Below are positions 23,876 to 32,244 of a DNA stretch of 64,000 nucleotides, in pieces (positions within the stretch are counted from its first letter, which is position 1; each line of letters opens with the position of its first letter). Source of the DNA: Poriferisulfidus sp965221375 (GTDB lineage: Bacteria; Pseudomonadota; Gammaproteobacteria; Poriferisulfidales; Poriferisulfidaceae); NCBI GenBank assembly GCA_965221375.1, contig OZ244883.1:620001-684000 (forward strand), read 5' to 3'. Under the pieces are notes generated by a model. That model had not been told where the DNA came from. It was given only the letters and a program-made list of their open reading frames with translations, and did no database searches. A program made the translations under genes and the position numbers.

Positions 23876-24694
23876 TTAGGGGTTGGCGCCGGCATTCGGG
23901 AAAAAGACTTGCTGTCCCATAATCTGGAAGTTGGCAATGGCCTGTTGTCCGGACTCCGACAAAAGCCAATCAATGAAATCCAGCGCTAATTGCTGTTTCA
24001 CGTGCGGATGCCGTTCGGCATTGACGGCAATGACGCCGTATTGGTTGTGTAACAGGACGTCGTTTTCATACAGAACAGTCAGGTTCTGGCGGTTGCCGAA
24101 GGCCATCCATGTCGCCCGGTCACTGAGCACATAGGCATCGCGCGCGGCGGCCGTGTTGAGCGTCGGCCCCATGCCGCTGCCGGATTCCCAATACCAGCGT
24201 CCGCTGGCGGCACGCACCGCAATCCCCGCCGCCTCCCAAAGTTGCAGCTCGCGCTTGTGGGTGCCGCTGTCGTCGCCGCGGGAGACAAAGGGAGATCGTG
24301 ACTGCGCAATGCGCTGGAGCACTTCGAGAAAATCGGGAGCCTCGGTCACTCGGGCGGGATCATTCTCAGGGCCCAGCAGCACAAAATCGTTGTACATCAG
24401 GGCATGCCGCTGAAGCCCATAGCCCTCGGCAACAAAGCGTTCCTCGGAGTCACGATGATGCACGATCAGCAGGTCGGCGTCGCCGCGCATGGCATTGCGG
24501 ATGGCCTGTCCGGTGCCGACGGCCACCACGCGAAAACTGACCCCGGATTGTTGCTGATAAAGAGGAAGCAAATATTCGTACAACCCGGAGTGTTCCGTCG
24601 AGGTGGTCGAGGCGATGGTCAAGAAAGCCGGATCTTCAGAGGCCGGTGCCGCGCCCGAGAGCAAGACAAGCAACAGCCAGGGCCATCGGCTCAT
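23876..24694 (-). CDS. tupA: Tungstate ABC transporter substrate-binding protein
   Basis: A 272-residue periplasmic protein with signal peptide (WLLLVLLSGAAPA). It matches TupA: TIASTTSTEHSGLYEYLLPL near the N-terminus, AVGTGQAIRNAMRGDADLLI, and FVSRGDDSGTHKRELQLWEA. These three loops form the oxyanion site. TupA proteins bind tungstate, generally far more tightly than molybdate, but sequence alone cannot fix the specificity. The start overlaps tupC by four bases; it is the last gene of the operon. Confidence 0.9.
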   Translation of the reverse strand: MSRWPWLLLVLLSGAAPASEDPAFLTIASTTSTEHSGLYEYLLPLYQQQSGVSFRVVAVGTGQAIRNAMRGDADLLIVHHRDSEERFVAEGYGLQRHALMYNDFVLLGPENDPARVTEAPDFLEVLQRIAQSRSPFVSRGDDSGTHKRELQLWEAAGIAVRAASGRWYWESGSGMGPTLNTAAARDAYVLSDRATWMAFGNRQNLTVLYENDVLLHNQYGVIAVNAERHPHVKQQLALDFIDWLLSESGQQAIANFQIMGQQVFFPNAGANP

Positions 24695-25422
24695 GAGCGG
24701 TCTTCCAGGCAGTCGACAAACTGGCGCATGGTGCCGTCGCCGCTGTAGTTGAAGAAGTCGGCCACAGGCAGGTGCGCCTGCAGGCGTCCTTGCTCAAGAA
24801 ACAACACGTCGTCGGCCAGTTTTCGGGTTTGGCGCATGTCGTGAGTGGCGAAAATGACGCGCACGCCCTGCGCGACAATCAAGCGGATCATGGTCTCAAT
24901 CTCTTGAGTCGTCGGCGGGTCCAGCTCCGAGGTCGGCTCATCCATCAGCAAGGCGCGAGGGCGGGTGACCCAGGCGCGGGCGATGGCCAGTTTCTGGCGC
25001 TCGCCTCCGGACAGCACACGCGCATTGCGCAAGGCTACCTCGGTCAGACCGCAAAGCTCCATGGCTTCACTGACCATATGCCGGCGTTGGTCTTTGGGAA
25101 TGCGGCGCACTTTCAGGGCATAGTCGATATTGGCGCACACGCTGCGGTTGAGCAGTGCGGGAGACTGAAAAATCATGGCCTGGCTGGCGGCGGCTTGCCG
25201 GGGCAGGGCTGATCCCCAGCGGATGTGGCCACTGGTGGGCTGCAGCATCCCGTGACACAGCCGCAACAGCAGACTCTTGCCGGAACCGTTCGGCCCCAAC
25301 ACCGCGGTACAGCCTTCCGCCTGCAGTTCGAACGACAGGTCCTTCAACAAGCTTTCGTTCTTGCTGGCGTAGCCCAGTTGCGTGGCGGTCAACGGGAACA
25401 AAGGGGTATCCGATGTGCTCAC
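24691..25422 (-). CDS. tupC: Tungstate ABC transporter ATP-binding protein
   Basis: A 243-residue ABC ATPase that powers uptake with TupB. It has Walker A (AVLGPNGSGKSLLLRL), the signature loop LSGGERQKLAIARAW, Walker B (ALLMDEPTSELDP) and the switch histidine in IFATHDMRQTRKLADD. It overlaps the permease gene upstream and tupA downstream by four bases each. The context, not the ATPase itself, sets the substrate assignment. Confidence 0.9.
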   Translation of the reverse strand: MSTSDTPLFPLTATQLGYASKNESLLKDLSFELQAEGCTAVLGPNGSGKSLLLRLCHGMLQPTSGHIRWGSALPRQAAASQAMIFQSPALLNRSVCANIDYALKVRRIPKDQRRHMVSEAMELCGLTEVALRNARVLSGGERQKLAIARAWVTRPRALLMDEPTSELDPPTTQEIETMIRLIVAQGVRVIFATHDMRQTRKLADDVLFLEQGRLQAHLPVADFFNYSGDGTMRQFVDCLEDRS

Positions 25423-26123
25423 AGGCCCGGCTCCATGCTGAGTTTGCGCAGTTGGTACAGCAGCGAGGTCACCAACATGGCGATGAGCAGCAGCACGATG
25501 CCCAGCGCCAAAGCCTGAGTCAGATTGCCCCGGCTGGTTTCATAGGCAATGGTGGTGGTCATGACCCGGGTGACGTGGTTGATGTTGCCTCCGACAATCA
25601 TGACCGCGCCGACTTCGGCATTCGCGCGACCAAAACCCGCCAGTATCGCGACCAGAAGGCTGGCCCGAGTCTCCCACAGCAACGTGGCGATACGCTGTCG
25701 GCGGTTCGCCAGCAGAGAGCGCAGCTGTTCGTCGTATTGGGCGTGGACATCACGAATAATGCGACACGAAAGCGCCGCGATGATGGGAATGATGAGCAGG
25801 CATTGCGCGATGATCATGGCCGTCGGGGTGTACAGCAGACCCAGGGCGCTGAGTGGACCGGAGCGGGACAGAATCAGGTACACCGTCAGACCGACGACTA
25901 CCGGCGGCAAGCCCATAAAGGTGTTGACCAGCAGCACCACAAAACCGCGCCCGGGAAATCGGCCAATGGCCAGAAGCGCTCCGAGAGGAATGCTGATGGT
26001 GGTGGCGATCACCACGGCGGTCAGCGTCACGTACAACGACAGTTGAATGATCTCCAGCAAGTTTGGATCGAAGCCGACGAGCAGATTGACGGCGGCCAGC
26101 AAGGCGTTACTGAAATCGTTCAT
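25419..26123 (-). CDS. tupB: Tungstate ABC transporter permease
   Basis: A 234-residue inner-membrane permease with about five to six helices. It starts directly with membrane-associated sequence (FSNALLAAVNLLVGFDPNLL) and includes the MetI-like coupling region ETRASLLVAILAGFGRANAE followed by VGAVMIVGGNINHVTRVMTT, both typical of TupB. It overlaps the PCuAC-like gene and tupC by four bases each, so the four genes are translationally coupled. Confidence 0.9.
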   Translation of the reverse strand: MNDFSNALLAAVNLLVGFDPNLLEIIQLSLYVTLTAVVIATTISIPLGALLAIGRFPGRGFVVLLVNTFMGLPPVVVGLTVYLILSRSGPLSALGLLYTPTAMIIAQCLLIIPIIAALSCRIIRDVHAQYDEQLRSLLANRRQRIATLLWETRASLLVAILAGFGRANAEVGAVMIVGGNINHVTRVMTTTIAYETSRGNLTQALALGIVLLLIAMLVTSLLYQLRKLSMEPGL

Positions 26124-26587
26124 GATTCGGTTTGGGATGGTGCGGGAGGGCTGCGACGAACCAAAGCGTCGACCAGAAGCATTCGGCCGTCCGCAAAGCG
26201 CAAGGTCAACAAGGTGCGTTCTCCGGCGCGAAGGGGTCGTTTGGGTTCACTCAAGCGCAAATGCATCGCCGGAGGCGCCAGGACCAGGCTCTCTTCGTCT
26301 TCGAGCGTCATCGGGATTTTTGCTTCAAAGGTGGTGCCTGGCAGGATTTCCGTCTGCGAAAAATCGGCGGCATCAACCTGTTGCAGAATGCAGGCCTCGC
26401 CGCTGCGATTGTGCAAAGTCAGGCCGCCGACGGAAGTCGTATGCAGGGTGGGTACGGTCACCCAGGCGTCGGTTGCCAGCAACGCGGTTTCATCGTCGCT
26501 ACAGGCTTGAAGGGCCATGCATGCGACGGCAAGTACGGCGATTTTTGACCAGCGCGAGCGCCGGACCGGGGGGACTACTGGAAGCAT
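26120..26587 (-). CDS. PCuAC-like periplasmic lipoprotein
   Basis: From the ATG at 26587 it has 155 residues. A lipoprotein signal (IAVLAVACMALQAC) is followed by a domain resembling the copper chaperone PCuAC/DUF461: DAWVTVPTLHTTSVGGLTLH, then LAPPAMHLRLSEPKRPLRAG and ERTLLTLRFADGRMLLVDAL. Of the copper-binding set H(M)X10MX21HXM only the late histidine (MHLRL) clearly survives; its partner methionine is Arg. Copper binding is therefore doubtful. It leads the tupBCA operon with a four-base overlap, suggesting a role connected with oxyanion uptake or periplasmic metal handling. Confidence 0.72.
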   Translation of the reverse strand: MLPVVPPVRRSRWSKIAVLAVACMALQACSDDETALLATDAWVTVPTLHTTSVGGLTLHNRSGEACILQQVDAADFSQTEILPGTTFEAKIPMTLEDEESLVLAPPAMHLRLSEPKRPLRAGERTLLTLRFADGRMLLVDALVRRSPPAPSQTES

Positions 26588-26676
26588 GTCGGGACGTCGC
26601 TTGCGGAGCTGCGGGCAGTCTGCCAGCATCCGTTGGATTATACTCTGCCTGCGGGCTGCGCAAGCGGGTGACTCGC

Positions 26677-26705
26677 CCCAAAGGCGCCTAAAAAACGCCT
26701 TTGGG
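26677..26705. repeat. Perfect 10-bp inverted repeat
   Basis: CCCAAAGGCG pairs perfectly with CGCCTTTGGG across a nine-base loop (CCTAAAAAA). Neither strand has a T-run after the stem, so it is not a standard intrinsic terminator. It lies 90 bases upstream of the PCuAC-like gene and may act in its leader, or as a protein-binding palindrome. Confidence 0.7.
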
Positions 26706-26916
26706 ACCCGTCCAACACCTTGGCGCTTATGGCTTGACGGCTTGCTGGACGCAACAAATACCGCCGGAAAACTCCACATTTGCAAGTACTTGGAATAAAA
26801 ACACAAAGAAACTTCAAAAAACTTTCATAAAACTGAAATTCCATTGTTATAAAAGAGTGTAAAACAATGAAATATATAGATATTTTGGATTCTTTCCGAG
26901 ACCGGGCGTGAATTCA

Positions 26917-26948
26917 CGTAAAGTTCTGTAGTTACAGGATTATTTACG
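26917..26948. repeat. Nested dyad symmetry
   Basis: Two inverted repeats are nearly concentric. The outer arms are CGTAAA and TTTACG (26917-26922, 26943-26948). The inner arms form CTGTAGTTACAG (26926-26937). The inner arms are closer together than in a gammaproteobacterial LexA site (CTG-N10-CAG), so it is not called an SOS box. It could be an operator or a cruciform next to the DnaA boxes. Confidence 0.5.
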
Positions 26949-26962
26949 CCGCTTGCCCATGC

Positions 26963-26983
26963 TTATCCACATAGTTATCCACA
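26963..26983 (+). promoter_or_regulatory. Two tandem perfect DnaA boxes
   Basis: Two copies of the consensus DnaA box TTATCCACA (26963-26971 and 26975-26983), same orientation, start points 12 bp apart, about one helical turn. They end 27 bases before the priA start codon. Perfect boxes in pairs suggest bound DnaA regulating priA, or a part of an origin-like element. No other close matches were found in the same gap. Confidence 0.75.
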
Positions 26984-27010
26984 GCCCCTGAAGGCCGTAA
27001 ATCAAGGTTT

Positions 27011-29176
27011 ATGTCGGAGTTTTGCCTGCATATCGCGATCAACGCGCCGGTGCGGCACGGTTACGATTATTTGCCTTTGCCCGACGAGGCATTGCCGGTG
27101 CCTGGGGTGCGGGTCAGGGTGCCGTTTGGTCGCCAGATGCGCTTGGGCATCGTGCAGGAGATTCGCTCGCAGTCGTCTCACGCCCGGGAGCTGAAGCCGA
27201 TTGCCCAGGTGCTGGACGAGTCCCCGGTGTTGGACTCGCAGATTTTGGAACTGCTGGTGTGGGCGGCGCACTATTACCGGCATCCGATTGGGCAAGTACT
27301 GGCCGCGGCTTTGCCGGCGCGCCTGCGGCGGGGCGGTTCGCTGGAAGTGTCCGGTATGACCCGCTGGCAGGTCACCGAGCAAGGACGCCAGGAAGCACTT
27401 GATGATCATCAGCGGGCTCCGGTACGACAGGCCGTGCTGCGGGCGTTGCAGGAACATCCGGAAGGTTTGGGCGTTGCAGAACTGCAGGCCGTCCATAAAA
27501 ATTACGCCGTTCCACTGAAAGCGCTGATACAACGCCAACTGGTGACTTTGGAAGTCGCCTTGCCTGCGCCCAGCTCAGTGCCGGTGCCGCGTGATGTGCC
27601 GCACAGTTCCGCACAGCTTGCAGTGATCGACTCCCTTCGTCAGCAATTGGGGGCGTTCAGCTGCACCCTGCTGCATGGCGTCACCGGCAGCGGCAAGACC
27701 GAGGTGTATCGGGCGGTCATTCGCACGGTGCTGGAGCAGGGCGGGCAGGCGTTGGTGCTGGCTCCGGAAATTGGTCTGGCTCCGCAGTTGCGCGAGCGTC
27801 TGGCGCAAGATGCGAACACGCGCGTCGAGGTGTATCACTCGCAATGCACGGAGCGAGAGCGGCACTTGGCATGGCTGCGGGTGCAAAGCGGCCAGACGGA
27901 CCTGGTGGTGGGTACGCGCTCGGCGGTGTTTCTGCCGTTTCGCGATTTGCGTCTGATTGTGGTCGACGAGGAGCATGATCCCTCATTCAAACAGCAGGAA
28001 GGCTTTCGTTATCACGCCCGCGATGTTGCGGTCTTTCGGGCGCATCGGGGCGGATTTCCGGTCATCCTGGGCACGGCGACGCCTTCTATCGAAACTTGGC
28101 GCAACGCCCAGGCGCAGCGATACCAATTACTGAGCCTGCCCACGCGAGTAGGTTCGGCGACATTGCCGGATACAGAGATTATCGATTTGAATCAGCATTC
28201 GGCGCCGGAAGGCTTGTCGGAGCCGTTGCTGCATGCCTTGCGGGAGACCTTGGACCGCGGCGAGCAGGCGCTTTTGTTTCTCAACCGCCGAGGGTTTGCT
28301 CCGGTGTTGTATGCCCCGCAACAAGAGGGTGCGCTCGCCTGTCCGCATTGCTCGGTGTACCTGACCTATCATCGATCCGGGCAAAGGCTGATCTGTCATT
28401 TTTGCGGCTATCGCCAGGATGCATATCCCTTGCTGGAGCAAGGAGCCCAGTTGCTGGGCGAGGGCACTCAGCGGGTCGAGGAACGGTTGCAGATGGAGTT
28501 TCCGGGGGAAGCCATTCTGCGTCTGGACCGGGACAACATCCGCGGGCGCCGGGCGCTTGAGGAAAACCTGCAGCGCATGCGCCGTGGCGACTACTCGATC
28601 ATCATCGGCACTCAACTGCTCTGCAAAGGGCATGACTTCCCCAATGTGACGCTGGTGGGCATCGTGAATATGGACAGCCAGCTTTTCAGTCCGAGGCTGC
28701 GGGCTCCCGAGCGCATGGCGCAAGTGCTGGTTCAGGTTTCCGGACGCGCCGGTCGACACCGCAAACCGGGCCGGGTGCTGCTGCAAACCGCATTGCCCCA
28801 CCACCCGTTACTGCATCAGTTACTGCATGAAAGTTACGAAGACTGGCTGGCGCGACTGATGGCCGAGCGGCAGCGACTGGGACTGCCGCCGTATCGGCAT
28901 TGGGCCTTGGTGCAGGCGCGGCACAAGGATTATGCGAAGGCGGAAAAGTTTTTGCGCGACGTAAAAAAGAGGGCGGAAGAGGTGGCGGGTTGCGTTGCCC
29001 TGGGTCCCGCGCCCGCGCTCATGCGCCGGCAGGCGGGCCAGTGGCAGGTGCATCTGCTGCTGCGATCAAATTCGCGCAAGGTGCTGGAGCAGGGTTTGGA
29101 TCAGTGGCTGTCGCAACCCCGGGACACTTCGCGGGTGCGCTGGACCTTGGATATCGATCCGTTGGATATTACGTAA
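27011..29176 (+). CDS. priA: Primosomal helicase PriA
   Basis: PriA restarts replication at stalled forks by reloading the helicase. The 721-residue length is near normal. The N-terminal 3'-binding domain (about 1-105) is followed by a helicase core with Walker A LLHGVTGSGKTEVYRAVI, DEEH box LIVVDEEHDPSFKQQEGFRY and ILGTATPSIETW. The zinc-binding cysteines lie in CPHCSVYLTYH and LICHFCGY, but the usual later CxxC pair is replaced (PLLEQGAQ), so the metal site looks reduced. The start ATG at 27011 has no strong ribosome-binding site. Confidence 0.95.
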   Translation: MSEFCLHIAINAPVRHGYDYLPLPDEALPVPGVRVRVPFGRQMRLGIVQEIRSQSSHARELKPIAQVLDESPVLDSQILELLVWAAHYYRHPIGQVLAAALPARLRRGGSLEVSGMTRWQVTEQGRQEALDDHQRAPVRQAVLRALQEHPEGLGVAELQAVHKNYAVPLKALIQRQLVTLEVALPAPSSVPVPRDVPHSSAQLAVIDSLRQQLGAFSCTLLHGVTGSGKTEVYRAVIRTVLEQGGQALVLAPEIGLAPQLRERLAQDANTRVEVYHSQCTERERHLAWLRVQSGQTDLVVGTRSAVFLPFRDLRLIVVDEEHDPSFKQQEGFRYHARDVAVFRAHRGGFPVILGTATPSIETWRNAQAQRYQLLSLPTRVGSATLPDTEIIDLNQHSAPEGLSEPLLHALRETLDRGEQALLFLNRRGFAPVLYAPQQEGALACPHCSVYLTYHRSGQRLICHFCGYRQDAYPLLEQGAQLLGEGTQRVEERLQMEFPGEAILRLDRDNIRGRRALEENLQRMRRGDYSIIIGTQLLCKGHDFPNVTLVGIVNMDSQLFSPRLRAPERMAQVLVQVSGRAGRHRKPGRVLLQTALPHHPLLHQLLHESYEDWLARLMAERQRLGLPPYRHWALVQARHKDYAKAEKFLRDVKKRAEEVAGCVALGPAPALMRRQAGQWQVHLLLRSNSRKVLEQGLDQWLSQPRDTSRVRWTLDIDPLDIT

Positions 29177-29179
29177 TCT

Positions 29180-30223
29180 TCAGTGTGCGGTGAATTCCAG
29201 CATGCGCTGCGTGGAGCGCAATGCCTGGCGCCGTATGGCTTCGTCGACATGAATTTCGTTGGCTCCGGTCTCCAGTGTGCGAATTAACTGTGGCAGGCTG
29301 TTCATGGCCATCCAGGGGCAGTGGGCGCAACTTTTGCAAGTCGCACCTTCCCCACCGGTGGGCGCTTCAATGAATGTGCGGTCCGGCGCCTGCTGCTGCA
29401 TCTTGTAAAAGATGCCTCGGTCGGTCGCCACAATAAAAGTCTCGTTCGGAAGGGTCTGGCAGGCTTTAATCAGTTCGGAAGTAGACCCGACGACATCGGC
29501 CAGTTGAATGATTTCCTCGGGCGATTCCGGATGAACCAAAACGGCCGCTTCCGGATGCTGGGCCACCAGATCGCCCAGGGCTCGGGACTTGAATTCGTCA
29601 TGCACGACGCAATGGCCGTCCCACAAAACCATATCGGCACCGGTGACCCGCTGCAGGTAATGGCCCAAATGACGGTCGGGCGCCCACAGAATCGGTTCGT
29701 CTTTATCCATCAGGTGCGTAATGATGCGTACGGCGCAACTGGACGTGACAACCCAGTCGGCGCGCGCCTTTACGGCCGCGCTGGTATTGGCATATACCAC
29801 GACGGTGCGATCCGGATGGACATCGCAAAAAGCACTAAACGGTTCAATCGGGCAGCCTAGGTCCAGTGAGCATTCGGCTTCCAGCGACGGCATCAGAATG
29901 CGCTTTTCGGGATTGAGGATTTTGGCGGTCTCACCCATGAAGCGTACGCCGGCGACAATCAGGGTCTGGGCGTCGGAGGTGGCACCAAAACGAGCCATTT
30001 CCAGGGAGTCCGCGACCAGGCCTCCACTGCGTTCCGCCAACTCCTGCAGATCGGAATGCGTGTAATAGTGGGCGACCAACAGGGCATTCTCGCGTTCCAG
30101 CAACGCCTCGGCATGCGCCATCAAATCCATGCGCTCTTCGGGGGCGTAACTGTCCAAAGCCGCCTCCACGACTTGCGTGGCCGGATAGTCAAACGCCACG
30201 GCGTGTGAACTCGTTTCAGTCAT
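29180..30223 (-). CDS. nadA: Quinolinate synthase
   Basis: NadA condenses iminoaspartate with dihydroxyacetone phosphate to make quinolinate for NAD synthesis. The 347-residue protein has the three cluster cysteines in the expected regions: near AECSLDLGCPI, SSCAVRIITHL and CKSCAHCPWMAMNSL. LVAHYYTHSDLQELAE starts the first domain and PTGGEGATCKSC is the family signature. TATAAT on the minus strand (30260-30255) is a possible -10 element, without a good -35. It converges with priA with a three-base gap. Confidence 0.95.
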   Translation of the reverse strand: MTETSSHAVAFDYPATQVVEAALDSYAPEERMDLMAHAEALLERENALLVAHYYTHSDLQELAERSGGLVADSLEMARFGATSDAQTLIVAGVRFMGETAKILNPEKRILMPSLEAECSLDLGCPIEPFSAFCDVHPDRTVVVYANTSAAVKARADWVVTSSCAVRIITHLMDKDEPILWAPDRHLGHYLQRVTGADMVLWDGHCVVHDEFKSRALGDLVAQHPEAAVLVHPESPEEIIQLADVVGSTSELIKACQTLPNETFIVATDRGIFYKMQQQAPDRTFIEAPTGGEGATCKSCAHCPWMAMNSLPQLIRTLETGANEIHVDEAIRRQALRSTQRMLEFTAH

Positions 30224-30286
30224 CGAAAGGTCTTTTCACGATCCTGTCCTATCAATTATATGTTTATGTGGGAATGCTCGGGAAGG

Positions 30287-30315
30287 CTTGAAAATCGTCC
30301 CTGCGACCGCAACTT
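30287..30315 (+). promoter_or_regulatory. Sigma-32-like heat-shock promoter of htpG
   Basis: CTTGAAA (30287-30293) matches the sigma-32 -35 element exactly. After 13 bases, CCGCAACTT (30307-30315) resembles the -10 element CCCCATTTA in part. The spacing is right, and a start near 30322 would leave about 28 bases before the htpG GTG. Heat control of htpG is known in related bacteria. Confidence 0.5.
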
Positions 30316-30350
30316 AAAGCCCATCGTCAATCATTGCGGGCGAGGACCCT

Positions 30351-32234
30351 GTGGCGGCATCGGATAAAAAACATTACGCCTTCGAGGCAGAAGTCGACCA
30401 ACTGCTGCATTTGGTCGCGCATGCGCTGTATTCCAACAAGGAAATTTTCCTGCGTGAATTGATCTCCAATGCGGCCGATGCGTTGGATCGCCTGCGGTTT
30501 GAAGCCTTGTCGGACGAGTCGCTGTATGAGGGGGATGATGATTTGGGTGTCCGCATTGAGGTGGACAAAGAGGCGCACACGCTGACCCTGCGCGACAACG
30601 GCATCGGCATGAGCCGCAAGGAAATCGTCGACAACATCGGCACGATTGCGCGTTCCGGTACGCGCGCTTTTCTGCAGTCATTGGGTGAAAAGCGCCAGCA
30701 GGACGTCAGCCAGATCGGGCAATTCGGGGTCGGTTTTTACTCCGCCTTCATTGTGGCGGACCGCGTCACCCTGGTGACGCGTCGCGCCGGCGGCAAGCGG
30801 GGCACGCGCTGGGAGTCTGACGGCAAAGGGGGTTACGACTTGTCTGCGGTGGCGGATGCGCCGCGAGGCGTTTCCGTCACCTTGCATCTGAAGAAAGAGG
30901 AAGCGGAATTCTTGGATGAATACCGTCTGCGCGAAATCGTGCGCCGCTATTCCAACCATACCCCTTTCCCCATCCGTATGCAGACCCATGATGATGCGGG
31001 CAAGCCGACCGACGAATGGGAGACCATTAATCAGGCGCAGGCCTTATGGATGCAGGCGAAGCGCGATCTGAAAGAAGACGATTATCGGGAGTTTTATCCC
31101 CAGGTTGCGCATGATCCGAACCCGCCGTTGGCGTGGACACACCATCGCGTGGAAGGCCGACACGATTACAGCATGTTGCTGTATCTGCCCAGCAAAGCTC
31201 CTTTTGATCTGATGGACCCGAATCCGCAGCATGGTGTGAAGTTGTACGTGCAGCGGGTGTTCATTTTGGATGAGCCGGACAAGTTGATGCCGCGCTATCT
31301 GCGTTTTGTGCGCGGCGTGGTGGATTCCAGTGATTTGCCGCTCAATATTTCACGCGAACTACTGCAAAACAACCGGACTTTGGAAGTCATGCGCAGTGCC
31401 TGTGTGAAGCGGGTGCTGGACATGCTGGAGGATCTGCAGGCCAACCAGCCGGAAACGTATGCGCAATTCTGGGCGGAGTTTGGTCGCGTGCTCAAGGAAG
31501 GCGCGGTGGAAGATGCGAGCAATCGGGATCGGGTGCTGAAACTTCTGCAGTTTGATTCCACGCACGAGGCGCAGGATGCCGCGCAGGTCACGTTGGAAGA
31601 TTATGTCAAGCGGATGGCCGAGGGTCAGGACAAAATCTACTTTTTGACGGCCGAGAACAAGACGGCGGCACTGCGCAGTCCGCATCTGGAAGTCTTCCGT
31701 AAGCAGGGCATCGAAGTACTGCTGATGACCGATCTGGTCGACGAGTGGTTGACGAGTTGGGTTGCGGAATTCGAGGGCCATGCTCTGCAGTCCGTCACCC
31801 AGGGCGATATAAAGCTGCCTGGCGACACGGCCGAAGAGGTATCCGAAGAGCCCGAGGACACGGACGCGCTGTGTGCCAAAATCAAAGACTCTTTGGGTGA
31901 GGCGGTGGAGGATGTGCGGCGTTCCACCCGCCTGACCGACTCGCCTTCTTGCCTGGTGCGCGGCGAGCACGATCTTTCCCCCATGATGCAGGAAATCATG
32001 CGCCGCCAGGGGCAAATGCCGCCCCCGCCCAAACAGGTGCTGGAGATCAATCCTCAACACGCATTGTTGATGCGTATGCAGAAAGATGAGGCCCGTTTCG
32101 ATGACTGGGCCAAGTGGCTGCTGGATCAGGCGTTGTTGACGAGCGGAGGTACGCTCGAAGATCCGGGCAGCTTTGTCGAGCGTATGAATACGCTACTGGG
32201 GGCAGAGGCCGTCGTGGAAGTGGCCTCGAAGTAA
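30351..32234 (+). CDS. htpG: Chaperone HtpG (Hsp90)
   Basis: Bacterial Hsp90, an ATP-dependent dimeric chaperone. The 627-residue length is normal. The GHKL ATPase domain shows ELISNAADALDRLRFEAL, LRDNGIGMSRKEIVDNIGTI and GQFGVGFYSAFIVADRVTLV. The middle domain has FVRGVVDSSDLPLNISRELL and the C-terminal dimer domain follows RLTDSPSCLVRGEHD. The start is a GTG preceded by GAGG at a good distance. It converges on the unknown repeat gene with a 10-base gap. Confidence 0.97.
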   Translation: MAASDKKHYAFEAEVDQLLHLVAHALYSNKEIFLRELISNAADALDRLRFEALSDESLYEGDDDLGVRIEVDKEAHTLTLRDNGIGMSRKEIVDNIGTIARSGTRAFLQSLGEKRQQDVSQIGQFGVGFYSAFIVADRVTLVTRRAGGKRGTRWESDGKGGYDLSAVADAPRGVSVTLHLKKEEAEFLDEYRLREIVRRYSNHTPFPIRMQTHDDAGKPTDEWETINQAQALWMQAKRDLKEDDYREFYPQVAHDPNPPLAWTHHRVEGRHDYSMLLYLPSKAPFDLMDPNPQHGVKLYVQRVFILDEPDKLMPRYLRFVRGVVDSSDLPLNISRELLQNNRTLEVMRSACVKRVLDMLEDLQANQPETYAQFWAEFGRVLKEGAVEDASNRDRVLKLLQFDSTHEAQDAAQVTLEDYVKRMAEGQDKIYFLTAENKTAALRSPHLEVFRKQGIEVLLMTDLVDEWLTSWVAEFEGHALQSVTQGDIKLPGDTAEEVSEEPEDTDALCAKIKDSLGEAVEDVRRSTRLTDSPSCLVRGEHDLSPMMQEIMRRQGQMPPPPKQVLEINPQHALLMRMQKDEARFDDWAKWLLDQALLTSGGTLEDPGSFVERMNTLLGAEAVVEVASK

Positions 32235-32244
32235 TGGCGGGCGT

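Larger units (their letters stand above)
26588..27010. other. Structured intergenic region upstream of priA
   Basis: A 423-base gap between the divergent PCuAC-like gene and priA, the longest intergenic stretch here. In order it holds a 10-bp-stem hairpin, an AT-rich tract of about 100 bases (26795-26890), a nested dyad and two DnaA boxes, listed separately. Promoters for both flanking genes should lie here. A 14-codon frame at 26867 (MKYIDILDSFRDRA) is too short to call. The mix resembles a replication-control region, but no further DnaA boxes were found. Confidence 0.6.

Noticed and set aside
23671..23922. 83-codon frame in the truA-tupA gap
   Set aside because: No ribosome-binding site, runs into tupA antisense, and codon use is unlike neighbouring genes.
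25155..26510. 451-codon plus-strand open frame opposite the tup operon
   Set aside because: It is the reverse of well-supported overlapping transporter genes; composition is Arg/Gln/Gly-rich with no domain, typical of an antisense frame in GC-rich DNA.
26677..26705. Intrinsic terminator before priA
   Set aside because: The stem is strong, but neither strand has a following T-run; the only A/T run is in the loop.
26926..26937. LexA (SOS) box at CTGTAGTTACAG
   Set aside because: The half-sites are four bases apart, while the gammaproteobacterial site needs CTG-N10-CAG.
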